Shown piece by piece: positions 10,806 through 21,690 of a stretch of DNA of 64,000 nt. Position 1 is the stretch's first letter, and every line of letters starts with the position of its first letter. The notes beneath the pieces are model-generated. The model saw nothing but the letters and a program-made list of their open reading frames with translations, did no database searches and was not told the origin of the DNA. The stretch is from Tillus elongatus (lineage: Eukaryota; Arthropoda; Insecta; Coleoptera; Cleridae): the NCBI GenBank assembly GCA_964006375.1, contig OZ023265.1:164512118-164576117 (forward strand). The letters run 5' to 3'. The position numbers were made by a program, and so were the translations under genes.

Positions 10806-11952
10806 ACTGCTTGTATAAAAGTGAACAAAACGCAACTCGCCTACTACGGTCTATTGGTCAACGTTCTCAGGCTGGCTTACTGGACTAATTACCCCCGTTG
10901 GAGCACTTTTTGCCTGACTGCTGCTCCCAGAATATGGTTTTAATTTTATAGCCGGTTGGCAGTGACGAGAGGCGCAATAAGGAATATAACACTTCCATTC
11001 ACGTTATCGATTCGTGCCTTGTCTGCCTGAAACCACTATTTAGCCACGGTCTCTGCACGCATGGACTGTTATCTGAATTCATTTGTATATTCTACTGGTT
11101 GCATACAGGCCTGTGCCGTATGCTGATTTAATCAGGTTCCATAATGGTACATATTAGCTGAGATCGTTAGAGTATGCGATTTTTTCCTATGGATACTTTC
11201 AGCCTCGAGTGTAGACAAGCCACGGTCCCTTGAAGATATAAAGACTAATTTCGGGAGAAAAACATGAAATCCGCGTCGTACAGTGACGTATGCTGCTCGG
11301 AGTTTTCGGGGCGTCTGCAGTCGTAGGTTAACATGACCGCAATCTTCGGTGGCCTGATTTTATTTTTCAACGTAAGAAAGGTCTACAAAAAAGGTTGTAG
11401 TGTCAATATGTTTTTACTCCAATTGAAGATTTTTTAAATCAAAATTGGCTGAGTTATGGATATTGGAACACTGGGTGATACCCGTGACGGACATTGTATA
11501 TGATTTATTACACTATCCACGATTCCACGCTTCCCTATGTTTGTTGTCTCAAGAGAGAGAGAGAGAGAGAGCAGTGCATAGCGTTGAAGGAGGACGGGTA
11601 ATAAACACAACGTAATTACATTATTCCAGTGAACTTGAATCAAACATAAACTGTATTTAATTAACGAATTATCTGGAAAATTAACTACCACTATCGATTG
11701 ATAACGTTTACCTTTCACATTATGTTTGTCGATCAAATATCAGATTATTTGGCTTGTTGAGCGACGCGCCAACGGTTTGTTTAGCTTTTAGAGCTGCACC
11801 CGCTAATAGCCAATAGTTACTGCTCTCAGTTTACTATTTAAATTATTGACATTAATATTTCCTGACTGTATTAACTAATAATGGGCGGCAAGCACCAAGA
11901 CCTGTCGTTGAAAATGTACAGTCACTACTTTGAGATATTAAAAAAATAAAAT
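10806..11952. other. No recognisable feature
   Basis: Non-repetitive within the window. It holds a TATAAAAG at 10815 next to the satellite end, of unknown meaning, and a short GA run at 11551-11571. No coding homology on either strand. Confidence 0.5.
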
Positions 11953-13238
11953 CTCTGGACGCAGCAAGTGCGTTATGGTAGCGAATTTTCTTTAAAATAT
12001 TTTTAATAGCAAATGTATTTCTTTGATGAAAGCAGGCATCAAACTTGGTTGCCTATATAGTAGAAACAATGTACCATATTTCATCGAAATAAATTTATTG
12101 TTTGAAAATATATAAACATTTTTCACAAGTCTGGATGCAGCAAATGTGTTATGGAAGTGAATTTCCATAAAAAATGTTTTTAATAGCAAATGCGAGCAGG
12201 CATCAATCTTATTATCGGTATAGCCTATGTAGTAGAAACAATGTACTATATTTTATCAAAATTACTTATGGCTTGCAAATATACAAAATTTTTCCGAAAA
12301 TAAACTTAAATGTTGGTTTCCTAACCAACAAAGCTTACGTTAATAGCAAATTGAGTTATTGAAATTTGAAGGATTTAATGAAAATTCGGTAAATTTGCAG
12401 ATTAGCTCCCGAACGCCTTTCAAAAAATTGTTTTCAGAAATAGTACTAGGACTCCACCTGGATGCACAAACCACAAGAAAAATTTCTTGTTCACACCCCA
12501 CAAGGAAGTTACGGCACTGGGAGTGAATAGGGGTGCTGGGAGGGGTAGGTAGTAAAAACGAAATATGAGCAGAAAAAGCAAAGAATACTGCTGAAAAGCT
12601 GTTTATTTGAGGCCATATCCCCATTAAAACCCGCCTACCTCGCACAGCATCCCTATTCGCCCCCAGGTCACGTAACTTCCTTGGGGGGTATGAACAAGGT
12701 TTTCTTGTGGTTTATGCAACGAGGGTGTTTGTATGCACACGAGGGGGAAAGGAAAATGCCTACGACGAAGCAGCTCCTGCTTGACTTGTAGTAGGGTTGG
12801 GGTGGCTGCTTCGTCGTGGGGATTTTCATTCCCCCCTCGCGTGCGTACAACCATCCTCGTTGCATAAACCACAAGAAAAATTTCTTGTTCATACCCGCCA
12901 AGGAAGTTACGGCACCTGGGTAAATAAGGGTGCTGTGCGGGGTAGGCAGGGTTCACGGGGGATATGGCTTCAATATGTGAAAAAGACAACTTTCAAGTCC
13001 GTTTTATTCGCATTTTCTGCTCATATTTCCTTTTTACTACCTACCCCGCCCAGCACCCCTATTCACTCCTGGTCCCGTAACTTCCTTGGGGGGTGTGAAC
13101 AAGAAATTTTTCTTGGGGTTTGTGGATCCAGGGGGAGCCCTAGGCAGGTTTCTGAAAACAGTTTTTTGAAAAGCGTTCGGGAGCTAATCTGCAAATTTAC
13201 CGAAAATGCACTACCAAAGCGCACTTACTGCGTCCAGA
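11953..13238. mobile_element. Repeat C, large nested foldback element
   Basis: The element begins with CTGGACGCAGCAAGTGCGTT and ends with the inverse, near CTTACTGCGTCCAG. A second, degraded left terminus lies at 12128. The interior is a nested palindrome: 12395-12600 pairs with 13005-13200 (shared GTTACGGCACTGGGAGTGAA and its inverse), 12655-12720 pairs with 12870-12930, and the centre near 12800 carries CGACGAAGCAGC and GCTGCTTCGTCG. No protein homology is seen; open frames here are by-products. I infer a non-autonomous foldback DNA transposon. Confidence 0.7.
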
Positions 13239-13325
13239 TTTTTTTCTTATTAACGTATCATATTTGGATAAAAAATGCAAAAATGCATTAACAAATTTGT
13301 TCTACGAAAATTAGCTAAAAAAAAT

Positions 13326-13925
13326 TATAGACCGTTGAACCATAAACTTCACTAAACCTGCAAATAAATATCCAAAAAAGCATCAACTAAACTGACTGCC
13401 AAAGCATCAAAGAATAGACCCTTCAACTTAACTAAACCGACAGCCCAAGCATCGGAGAAAGGGTCTACTTGAAATGAATATTCTGTAAATATTTTAGTAA
13501 AATGAAGGGCAATGACTGTTGAATCTGAAACTTAAGGGTTTGCAGAACACTCTTCTTGCAACATTTTCTTTTCACAATCGGTATTTGTTTCACATTCTTT
13601 GCCTAAACATTGCCAATTTTCACGTTTAAAATTGCGAGTTTGACGTTTTGAGGAAAACTCCAAAATTTGTTTCTTTAACTGCCCATAAGTTTGTCTTTAA
13701 AGCTAGGGACCTAAATTTTGGTACAGAGTTCACTCTTTATCATATAAACACGCCCTTACTTTGTTATTTACGGAGATATGATTTTTTTTTATAAAGAAAA
13801 CACAAAATTTTCCGGGAAAACCTGTTCCGATTTTCCTGGCTAACGAACTTGTCCAAGCCACTTGCAAAAGGAAGGCAGTCACCAAATTTGATCAAGACCG
13901 GTCCATTATTTTTTGAGTTATCGGT

Positions 13926-13930
<5 letters not shown>
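13326..13930. repeat. Repeat D, single left arm
   Basis: Matches the left arm of the palindrome at 54994-56143, for example GGGTCTACTTGAAATGAAT, GACCTAAATTTTGGTACAG and CCTGGCTAACGAACTTGTCC. It runs into an AT microsatellite, but the expected right arm is missing and Penelope-type and LINE sequence follow instead. Confidence 0.75.

Positions 13931-14014
<84 letters not shown>
13930..14014. repeat. (AT)n microsatellite at the inner end of a D arm
   Basis: Pure AT run directly after GAGTTATCGGTCGG, the place where AT runs occur in other D copies. Confidence 0.95.
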
Positions 14015-14016
<2 letters not shown>

Positions 14017-14042
14017 CACTTATAAGTGCTCATCACAGGTTT
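14015..14042 (-). repeat. Penelope-type terminal fragment
   Basis: AGTGCTCATCACAGGTTT is the inverse of the sequence at 15757-15775 in the Penelope-type piece. Confidence 0.4.
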
Positions 14043-14044
14043 AA

Positions 14045-15115
14045 CTCTTCACTCATTCGGCTCTTGATGATGTATTTTTGCGGCTGCGTCGTGCCTCTCT
14101 GTACTTTGTTGCAGCAAACGCTTGACATCCTTCAGTAAGGTGCTGGATAGTTTCTAGTGACTGACACCCAAATCTGCATTTGTCGTTTTGGACAGAATTA
14201 TCTCCAACTATATACTTCAGGTAGTTTCTTGTTGGGGTGACCTGATTTTGTATGGCCAGCAAACACCCCCATGTCTTTGGAAACATCTGACACCAACCAG
14301 TAGTTCGACGCTAATTTGTGGACATGTTCCTGAGAGGTCGCATTCAGATGCCGCCCATGGAGGGGTTTCCGCATCCAGGATTGCAGTTTGTCACGATCAG
14401 TGCGATGGTGACTTTGCATTTACTTTCTCCCAAATGTAACGGTGCTGCATCATCTGGTGCATCGCATAGGAAATGGTGTAGTTCGAAAGTAGGCACCTGA
14501 TGATGGAAATACGCACGCAGGTTTAATATCTGCTGGTTCAACCAATATACCACAACCCTATTCCACTTTGATGTCTAGGCAGGGTTACCTGTTCGATGGC
14601 AGTACGAGAGTAATGTTTTTTTTGGATTGTGTTAGGAGTGTTCGCCACTGGGGTTGTAGATCTTCTGTTCGTTTTACTCCAGTTTACAATCCCGAATGAA
14701 TAGATGGGTGCAGAAGATGCATATGTATTAACAGCTTTTTACTCAGGTTCTTGCTGTTGAGATGTGCTCGCACCACCCGCTTTACTTGCTTCGTGAACTC
14801 ATGTGACAGATCGGTCTTCATTCCTGGGTGGTTTATTTTCCTCGTTTGCTGTATTCCCAGGTATTTATAACATTCACCTACCCCATACCCCATTGAGGCA
14901 ATTTGACAGCCATTCTGCATTTCATATACACCTATGGTTGTATATTTTATCTGATTGCACATAAGGCTCGACATTTTTCGAGCCCGAACTGCATGTCAAT
15001 ATGTCTAGAAAACTTGTCCACTATTTTAAGGAGTTGTTCCAGGTGGTTCTTTCTGGCGGCCATCAGCTTAAGATCACCTATATATCGATAATTTAGCCAA
15101 ACCTGTCCCCTGCAG
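14045..15115 (-). pseudogene. R2-like non-LTR retrotransposon, C-terminal part, broken
   Basis: Reading from 15115 downwards: VYEMQNGCQIASM, YKYLGIQQTRKINHPGMKTD, FTKQVKRVVRAHLNSKNL, then in other frames NLRAYFHHQ, GVFAGHTKSG and finally NDKCRFGCQSLETIQHLTEGC, a C-x3-C-x7-H-x4-C cluster. The LGI..T..I.H..MK and the final cysteine-histidine cluster are typical of RT thumb and tail of the R2/R4 group (family knowledge). The domain is split over at least four frames, so this is an old relic. No endonuclease part is visible. Confidence 0.65.
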
Positions 15116-15311
15116 GTTGTTACTATTAGTATTATAAATATTATTCTTTATTGGTATATAATAAGACAGCATGCCCATGTAAGGAATTTGAAGACTGGTA
15201 CATTTTTTGACATAATTCAAGTCTTGGCCGAAGTGAGTTTCACATATTTATCCCTTCAAACTTCAGACGATATCAGCCTTCACTTTGAAAAAAAATCAGC
15301 TTTAAGTACTT
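15116..15311. other. No recognisable feature
   Basis: Short spacer between the R2-like relic and the simple repeats. Confidence 0.4.
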
Positions 15312-15330
15312 TACACACACACACACACAC
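15312..15330. repeat. (CA)n simple repeat
   Basis: About nine CA units. Confidence 0.9.
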
Positions 15331-15352
15331 GCGAACGCGCGGAGGCACAAAC

Positions 15353-15354
<2 letters not shown>

Positions 15355-15418
<64 letters not shown>

Positions 15419-15425
15419 TATATAT

Positions 15426-15497
<72 letters not shown>
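15355..15497. repeat. (AT)n microsatellite with TAGATA interruptions
   Basis: About 140 bp; interruptions at 15417-15430. Confidence 0.95.
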
Positions 15498-15499
<2 letters not shown>

Positions 15500-15582
15500 T
15501 TTGGAATGTTGCACTACACTGTAATCACTTTTATTTGTTAGCTCTACTTTCTGTGGTTTTCTATGTGTTTATGTGGACTGCA

Positions 15583-15610
15583 GTTTCGAATCTTCCTGGT
15601 TCATCATCAG
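15583..15610 (-). ncRNA. Hammerhead-like motif 1
   Basis: CTGATGA, then T, then arms GAACC and GATTC (imperfect) around AGGAA, then GAAAC. Confidence 0.35.
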
Positions 15611-15837
15611 CTCGATACTGGCTCTGATCGTTCCTGTTCCCGTGTGTTCTATTTCTAAGGTTGTATGTGACGCCTGCGTGTTCAGTCTCTCTTGGTCGGT
15701 TTACAGTTGTTTGTTTGGCTATGTTTTCGGTTTGTCTCGATTATCTATGTGAAAACTGGAACCTGTGATGAGCACTAATAAGTACACTTGGACAACACCC
15801 AAATCACCACAACACATATTTCAGAGACCTTACGATC

Positions 15838-15865
15838 GTTTCGTTGACAAAGTCAACATCTTCAG
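15838..15865 (-). ncRNA. Hammerhead-like motif 2
   Basis: CTGAAGA, then T, a perfect 6-bp stem GTTGAC/GTCAAC with loop TTT, then GAAAC. One base too many lies between CTGANGA and the stem for a canonical hammerhead. Confidence 0.4.
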
Positions 15866-15900
15866 AGGAAGAGAAATTCTAACTAGATCCTGTATATTTA

Positions 15901-16726
15901 TATCGCGTCAAGGTAAACGAACTAGTCCGAAGTAAAGTTGTCGTCCAAGAGCGATCGTTTGTTTATTGCGCAGTGAAACAGGTCGGAGACCTGCTTTAAT
16001 CTTTTGGTCGACAAATTTATGACCCTTATCTAATATAGGTTTAAAAGGACCAGAGTTCTCTAAAGAATCAGCACGTTTCCTTTCGATCTAGAAATTTACT
16101 ATGTGGATATTGGTTCATGCCGATAAAGACATCTGGTGAGATAAACAACGTAATCTCAACTCATCTCTTTTAAAAATAGAAAACTAAAAACCCAGATGTC
16201 TGTGTTAACTTTAACAAAGGAAAAATAGTTCACATAAAATACCACATAAAACTATATTCATATTGATTTTAATTCTACGTGAAAATATTTATATTGACTA
16301 CATAGATACAAAAAAACGAACAGGTATTTAAATCAAGACAAACAGAGATTAGTATATGTATAAACCGGTCGAGTTATTGACAATAATTTATTATTCTACC
16401 AGACAAATTATGAGTATTTAGGCGGTCAAATGCAAAGAGAAAACAAAGGGCTAGAAATTACAGGTGCCGCACGATTTAATGAAGTTTTGTTCTTAATAGA
16501 CCTTAATATAAAAATACTTTCCAAACCCTTTGTGATTCGTGGTTCATAAGGTAAACACACAATTTTTTTCTAGATTTTATCATTCTTAAATGTCGTACTT
16601 ATTGTCTCGATTATATCGGTTTTCTGTCTTTGTTATTGTGGTATGATCATATGTCTATTTGTATGGCTTTTATTAAGTTTTGTTTAAACGTTTGAACTTG
16701 GATTTGTTCCTGGATTAATTGTACTG

Positions 16727-16727
<1 letters not shown>
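15901..16727. other. No recognisable feature
   Basis: AT-rich sequence without coding homology; the missing C-terminal part of the adjacent hAT gene is not found here. Confidence 0.5.

Positions 16728-16819
<92 letters not shown>
16728..16819. repeat. (AT)n microsatellite truncating the hAT gene
   Basis: The transposase reading enters the AT run after ERVFNALN and no homology resumes beyond it. Confidence 0.95.
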
Positions 16820-16824
<5 letters not shown>

Positions 16825-18125
16825 TCAGAGCGTTAAAAACACGTTCAATTACGTCGTAGTTGTCAGCATAAAATGTAACTGCATCAAGCCATGTACCCCA
16901 ACGAGTTATAACAGATTGTGGAGGCAACGAAAGATTTGGGGCGTGTTCTTTGTAAAAATGAATGCGTACTGGAGCTTTTAAAAATACTTTTTTTAATATA
17001 GTTAAAATAAGATTATTTACTAAAAGAAACTGCTCTCTTATACACTCTGCTAATCTGTTAATGCCATGAGCCAAATAAGTTACATGTATTACGTTGGAAT
17101 ACAAACTTTTAAAATTTTATCGGGCCTTAAGCGTGTAAGGTGCGGCATCTGATAAAAGTAAAGTGAGTTTTTCTAAAGTCACATCATTCAAGAAAAAATT
17201 TGTCAGAGAGTCTTGAACAAATCTGGTTATAGTTATATTATTGGCTTTTTCAAGTTTCTTGACGCAAAAAATAGGTTCTGCCTGGACCCTCTTCCCCTAA
17301 CACGCCAATTAATGCACGGATGATATATCTACCGCACGAATCTGTACTTTGATCTACTGCAACATAAAAATAATTTGAACTCACAGCATTTCTTATATTC
17401 AGTAATATTTCATTAAAAATGGTGCCGGGGCATCCTTTACGCAAGGTAGACTCGTCCGGAATATTAGACTTGCAGTACTTGCCTAGAAATTGCTTTAGGT
17501 TGGGATTATTTAATTTTGTCAGGGGTATATTGCTGCCAATCATCGCTTTGCATAAATCTTCATTGAACTGCTTCTGGTCGGCTTGTTTTGGTTTCTGTTG
17601 AAGGCAACTTTTTATGGTTTGCTGTGATGTTGCACCTTCTTCAACTTTCCCCATGTTGAGAATATGCTCTGCGATTTTGACATGCTGATCCACAATGAAC
17701 TTTTTGTCGGCATGAACCTGTAGTGACAAAAAAAACAACAAAAATTTTAAATTTCTTTGTTGAAGATTTTTCTAGAAGAAAGATATGTTTACTGTGGGTC
17801 AAAATTAGTTTGAAACTTTTTTTGTGAAAATTAAAAGCTTATTGTCGGTGTAACTATCAAATTTTATTTTTGATATATAAATTTTATGGATAAATTTACT
17901 TTTAAATAAATAAAAAAAAACACATGTAGTAAAAAAACAACAAGTACTTACATTTTTTGAAGACACAGTACAAAAAAGTTGGTCTCCATCCCATGTTAAT
18001 TCTCGGTAATCCACAACGTATTAAATTTTGCTTTAGGCATTTTAATTGACAACACTTTTGTTTACTTCCAATACTTCCAAAAATACGTTGCGCACCCAAT
18101 TTTTAGCGCTCTTGCTAAGATGAAC
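16820..18125 (-). pseudogene. hAT-group transposase, intron-containing, broken
   Basis: Exon 1 (about 18125-17952) encodes a BED-like N-terminal stretch with LTWDGDQLFCTVSSKN. It ends at GTAAGT, and exon 2 resumes at 17717 with VHADKKFIVDQHVKIAEHIL. Exon 2 carries FYVAVDQSTDSCGRYIIRAL, which holds the first catalytic Asp (VDQSTD), then in a second frame ITRFVQDSLTNFF and LLLSDAAPY, then in a third frame [38 protein letters not shown] and [16 protein letters not shown]. These blocks match hAT proteins common in insect genomes, often labelled CGG-binding-protein-like (family knowledge). Two frameshifts, stops in exon 1 and loss of the C terminus show it is dead. The retained intron shows it did not pass through an mRNA copy. 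Confidence 0.8.
17718..17951 (-). other. Probable intron of the hAT gene, 234 bp
   Basis: Minus-strand donor GTAAGT (17951-17946) and acceptor TTTTTTTTGTCACTACAG ending at 17718. Removing it joins codons for ...SSKN to VHADKK... without a gap in the family pattern. Confidence 0.7.
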
Positions 18126-19020
18126 TGAGCGGTACCAAATAATATTTACCAAACTGTCGGTCATTCTGGCATTTGGAACTCAATCTTTATTATTTGTACC
18201 TTGAATTATGGTAATTCCAACCATATGGGGTTTTCCTAATTCAGATTATAAAATATAATGATCTATTTATCATCGTTTACGATCCTACGAATTTTATCGG
18301 TCGCCTCTCCCAGCGTTAAATTCGAGGAACTGCACTGGCCGTCTTTATATTTTCAGGTCTAAGTAAATATCATAAACCAGACAATATAGCCTTATGTCCT
18401 TTGTTTTTGACATAGTAATATGAAAATTTGTGAGAAAAAATGCAAAACTTGTTAATTGATAAAAAACTGCAAAAAATGCAAGAAAATGCAAATTGAATTT
18501 TTTTCCCTGCCTTAGTAATTAGATTTGAAAAATCTGCTAATGATATACCATTAGCAGGGCTGGGGCTAGTAAAGCCTTAATCATATAATGATGTTTGAAA
18601 TCCTATATTACATCAAGAATAGTGTGGTGGTGCCGATGACGGTGTATTGTAAGAATTAAAATTCGATTTAATTATTGCCAGCACCGGCATCATCACCAGG
18701 ACAGAGAGTCTAGGATATCGTGTTACACGGTTGGGACAGCGGTCACCTCTTTGAGATATTCAATATGTCAACAGGTATGTGATGATAGTGACGCTGGACT
18801 AGATTAATGTTTAATCAGCGAGAATTCCTCTCCACGCACGAGATTTAAAATAAATATTCTTTGTGCTAACGGCGACACCTATCAATCATATAATAGTTTA
18901 GGGTAATTAGGCCTTATATACTTGAATTAGAGTAATAATTCCTGGCCAGAAATTTACACGGAACTCAAGTCAAGTAAGTATTGTTTTAAGGGCAACAAAT
19001 AAAACATTTTAGATAAACAC
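18126..19020. other. No recognisable feature
   Basis: No coding homology. A weak GC-rich inverted pair lies near 18630 and 18680 (GTGCCGATGACGGTG and CACCGGCATCATCACC). Confidence 0.5.
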
Positions 19021-19141
19021 ACAAATTGATTTACACTATTTTATATTGTATGTATAACTGCAGTTTCGCTTAAGTTCTCAGCTTTGTCAAATACAGAAAT
19101 TGCAGTTATACATACAAGATAAAATAGTGTCAATCAATTTG
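19021..19141. repeat. Inverted repeat, about 45-bp arms
   Basis: ACTATTTTATATTGTATGTA and AACTGCAGTTT in the left arm pair with AAATTGCAGTTATACATAC and AAGATAAAATAGTGT in the right arm across a loop of about 28 bases. It could be a small MITE or a foldback remnant. Confidence 0.75.
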
Positions 19142-19227
19142 TTTATTTATATAAGTTGACAATGGATTTACATCAAGTATCGGCCTCCACAATATCATTA
19201 ATAAAACATTCTTAGATAATAAATGAG

Positions 19228-19445
19228 AAGTCTGGACGCAGGAGGTGCGTTATGGTAGTGAATTTTCATAGAAATGATCTGGCACCAAATATTTTGATAA
19301 CGTTTTTTCTTGTAACAGAAATATAAATGTTGAATATCGTAAACTTACGACCCAAATTTGGTTACCATAACTTTTCCATTTTTTTTCCATTTTTTTTCCA
19401 GAAAACCTAGTTCGATTCTCGTAGCTAACGAACGTCAAGCATTTA
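19228..19445. repeat. Repeat C terminus fused to D-type sequence
   Basis: Starts with TCTGGACGCAGGAGGTGCGT and GTAGTGAATTTTCATAG, then reads D-like sequence in inverse order (ACCCAAATTTGGTTACC, GTAGCTAACGAAC) up to the LINE B border. Confidence 0.65.
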
Positions 19446-20735
19446 ACAACGCAAGAAACTGCCATGTCCGCATTCTTTCTGAGGCAAAAAACTAGTTTAA
19501 TAACCACATCAAAAACATAGTCCTCTCAAGCTCCAACGCCAGCAAACCCTTCTGGACTCTTGCTAAATCTATCGGGAATATTTGCTGCAAGAGCACGTTC
19601 CCACCTCTTGTTTCAGGGAATGAAATTGTTTCTACCGCCCTCGCCAAGGCTGAACTTTTTGCCTCGTTGGTCGCCGGCAATTCTACTCTTAACCCACTTC
19701 CAAATGTTCAACCACCAACATAAAACAACAAGATAAAATGACAAATATCATTTTCAACACTAAAAAGCTACGAAAGATGCTCTCTTCTCTTAATACCAGG
19801 AAAGCCTCTGGCCTCGACGAGATCCCAGCAATTGTTGTCAAAAATCCAAAGCGCTTCCTAGCAACTACAGGCCTATTTCTCTCCTTTCAGTCGTCTCAAA
19901 AGTGTCGCGCATAAAATGACGGATATCATTTTCAAAATTAAAAACTAATACCAGGAAAGCCTCTGACTTTGACGAGATTCCAGCAATTGTTCTCAAAAAT
20001 GCGCACCAGAACTTGCTCCTGTCCTGACTCGTCTGTTTCAGACATCTTACAATAGAGGCATATTCCCTAGTAACTGGAAAATTGCTCGAGTACAAGCCGT
20101 CCCCAAGAAAGGATCCAAAGCGCTTCGTAGCAACTACAGGACTATTTCTCTCATTTAAATCGTCTCTAAAGTGATGGAAAAAAGTATATAAACACCGAAT
20201 TACTAAAATTTCTTGAAAAACACAGTCTAATCCACGACAGGCAGTATGGATTCCGTCAGCGCAGATCAACTGCCAAACTCCTGTCCTTTGTCACCCATTC
20301 TTGGAACAAGTCTATGGAACTACACGGTGAATCCCAGATTGTCGCTTTAGATATATCAAAAGCATTCGACCAGGTCAGGTCAGGTCCTTTCTCTCTTTTA
20401 CAGATAGCTGCACGGGCACTGCTCAGAGGAGCTTTCTTCCATAGTTCCTCCACCTGAGGCCCCCAACAGATTTACCAGGGGAACAGAGCGAATGCTACCT
20501 TTTACTGTCCAGGTCACCAGACATAGAACATCTTGTTATGCCCGCTCTTTTGTCCCAAGGTCTTCCAAGTTGTGGAATTCCTTGCCGGCACATGTTTTTC
20601 CTTCTCCTCCGAACCTCCAAACCTTCAAGTCCAGAATTAGCAAGTTGCCTCTTTCCTTCTTGTCGACACCCACGGTACGATAGTATTTAGGCTGTAAGCC
20701 CTTGTGGTGTGTTGTTGAAATATATAAAAACGTAT
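19446..20735 (+). mobile_element. LINE B copy 2, two rearranged fragments
   Basis: Fragment one (19446-19905) covers the linker before RT (SKQ..., TLLDSC-like) and RT block NYRPISLLSVVSKV with an internal deletion. Fragment two starts again at 19906 with the linker (ATGACGGATATCATTTTC) and covers RT blocks for TSYNRG, QYGFRQRRSTA and ALDISKAFD. At 20371 it jumps, through a TCAGG tract, to the 3' end of the gene (20492-20683, QVTRHRTSCYARSFVPRSSK, LWNSLPAHVFPSPPNLQTFK) and tail. The central RT with YADD is missing. Many frameshifts; a pseudogene. Confidence 0.85.
20371..20386. repeat. TCAGG tract at a deletion joint in LINE B
   Basis: CAGG, two TCAGG units and TC. Intact family members have AGGTC only once here (codons for D-Q-V), so the motif was expanded where about 1 kb of LINE was lost. 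Confidence 0.75.
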
Positions 20736-20888
20736 CCAAGCCACTTACAAAAGGAAGGTACATGCCAAATTTTATCAAAATCCGACAATTACGTTTTGAG
20801 TTATCTGAGTGACTATATATAAACATATAGAAATTGAAACTGACGTCATCTCCCCATTAGTGAATTTTTTCTAAGAAAATTCACTAAT
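20736..20888. repeat. Repeat D, short copy with terminal hairpin, inverted
   Basis: Reads ATCCAAGCCACTTACAAAAG, AGTTATCTGAGTGAC, a brief ATATATA, AAATTGAAACTGAC and ends in the hairpin at 20854-20888. It shows that the short form of D joins the arm to the hairpin end with almost no AT run. Confidence 0.75.
20854..20888. repeat. Terminal hairpin of repeat D
   Basis: Arms ATTAGTGAATTTT and AAAATTCACTAAT around a short loop; preceded by CC as in the inverse of CACTAATGG. Confidence 0.8.
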
Positions 20889-20889
20889 A

Positions 20890-21010
20890 AGATCACAGTA
20901 CTCATAAGGTATAGGTACGCTTGAAGAACCTAAATCACAACACCACATCTTTTTAAAGACCTGATGATCGTTTCACTAGCAAAATTGGCGTCATCAGACG
21001 GTGAAAAATT
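20890..21010 (-). mobile_element. Penelope-type terminal piece
   Basis: CACAACACCACATCTTTTTA and AGACCTGATGATCGTTTCAC match the pieces at 15755, 36253 and 49925. Contains hammerhead-like motif 3. Confidence 0.5.
20970..20997 (-). ncRNA. Hammerhead-like motif 3
   Basis: CTGATGA, C, a degraded stem GCCAAT...GCTAGT, then GAAACGATCATCAGG. Confidence 0.3.
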
Positions 21011-21690
21011 GTAAACTACTCACTACTAAACGTCACTATTTATGCTGAGTCTTAGGTAAAGACGGATATCGAGTGGAAGAAGAAAAACGCAGGCAAATTT
21101 TCTGTGTATTGCATTTTAATTTCCGGACGAAGTTTTTGAACTTTCGTTATAATAACTTTACCTGCCAAGTGTCGGAATATTTATCTGTATCAAAGGCAGA
21201 ACGCAAACAAACGACTATAAATCAGTGGCGGCGCTCGATTTAAGGAACTTTGTGTTTTTATTGCTATAGAAATATAAATACTCTCGTACGCATCTAGCTT
21301 CCCTGGTTGTCTATCATTTTTGATGAGGTAGACAAACTCTGCATTCAGAAGACCATTTTAGTCTTAGATGTGTATACGAAACTGATGTGACAGATGTGTT
21401 ATCTAAAACTAACCGCAATATTCTGCCAGAAGATTTTATTTTAACGGTTATTAATGACATTGCTCATTAAATAAATGAAGATGTGTATACATTTAAAGAT
21501 GTTTCAGCTACATTTGGATGAAACTGTTTGACCCCTTTTGCAAATTATTAGGACCTAGGTGACTGCAACCAATTACAAATTTGTTATGAATAGTTTCCTG
21601 CCGCCACTGATTTGTTGTCGTACACAGCTTGTTGTGCCGCGCTATGTACGCAGGAAGGGAGTAGCGACCCTCTGGCAGCTGCGTCGAGTG
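21011..21690. other. No recognisable feature
   Basis: No homology assigned. The right end probably includes degraded upstream RT sequence of the following LINE. Confidence 0.4.

Larger units (their letters stand above)
15498..15900 (-). mobile_element. Penelope-type terminal pieces with two hammerhead-like motifs
   Basis: Two related hairpin motifs lie at 15583-15610 and 15838-15865 on the minus strand, each CTGANGA, one base, a short stem-loop, then GAAAC. Sequence around 15755-15835 (CCTGTGATGAGCACTAATAA, AATCACCACAACACAT) is shared with 20890-20970, 36280-36360 and 49925-49995. Assignment to Penelope-like elements rests on my recollection that such motifs occur in their terminal repeats and on the GIY-YIG gene at 54096; it is inference. 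Confidence 0.5.

Noticed and set aside
10815..10822. TATAAAAG next to the satellite as a promoter
   Set aside because: No gene or transcript signal follows; such a word is expected by chance in AT-rich DNA.
12624..13291. Overlapping open frames on both strands in the foldback element
   Set aside because: They arise from the palindrome, mirror each other and resemble no protein.
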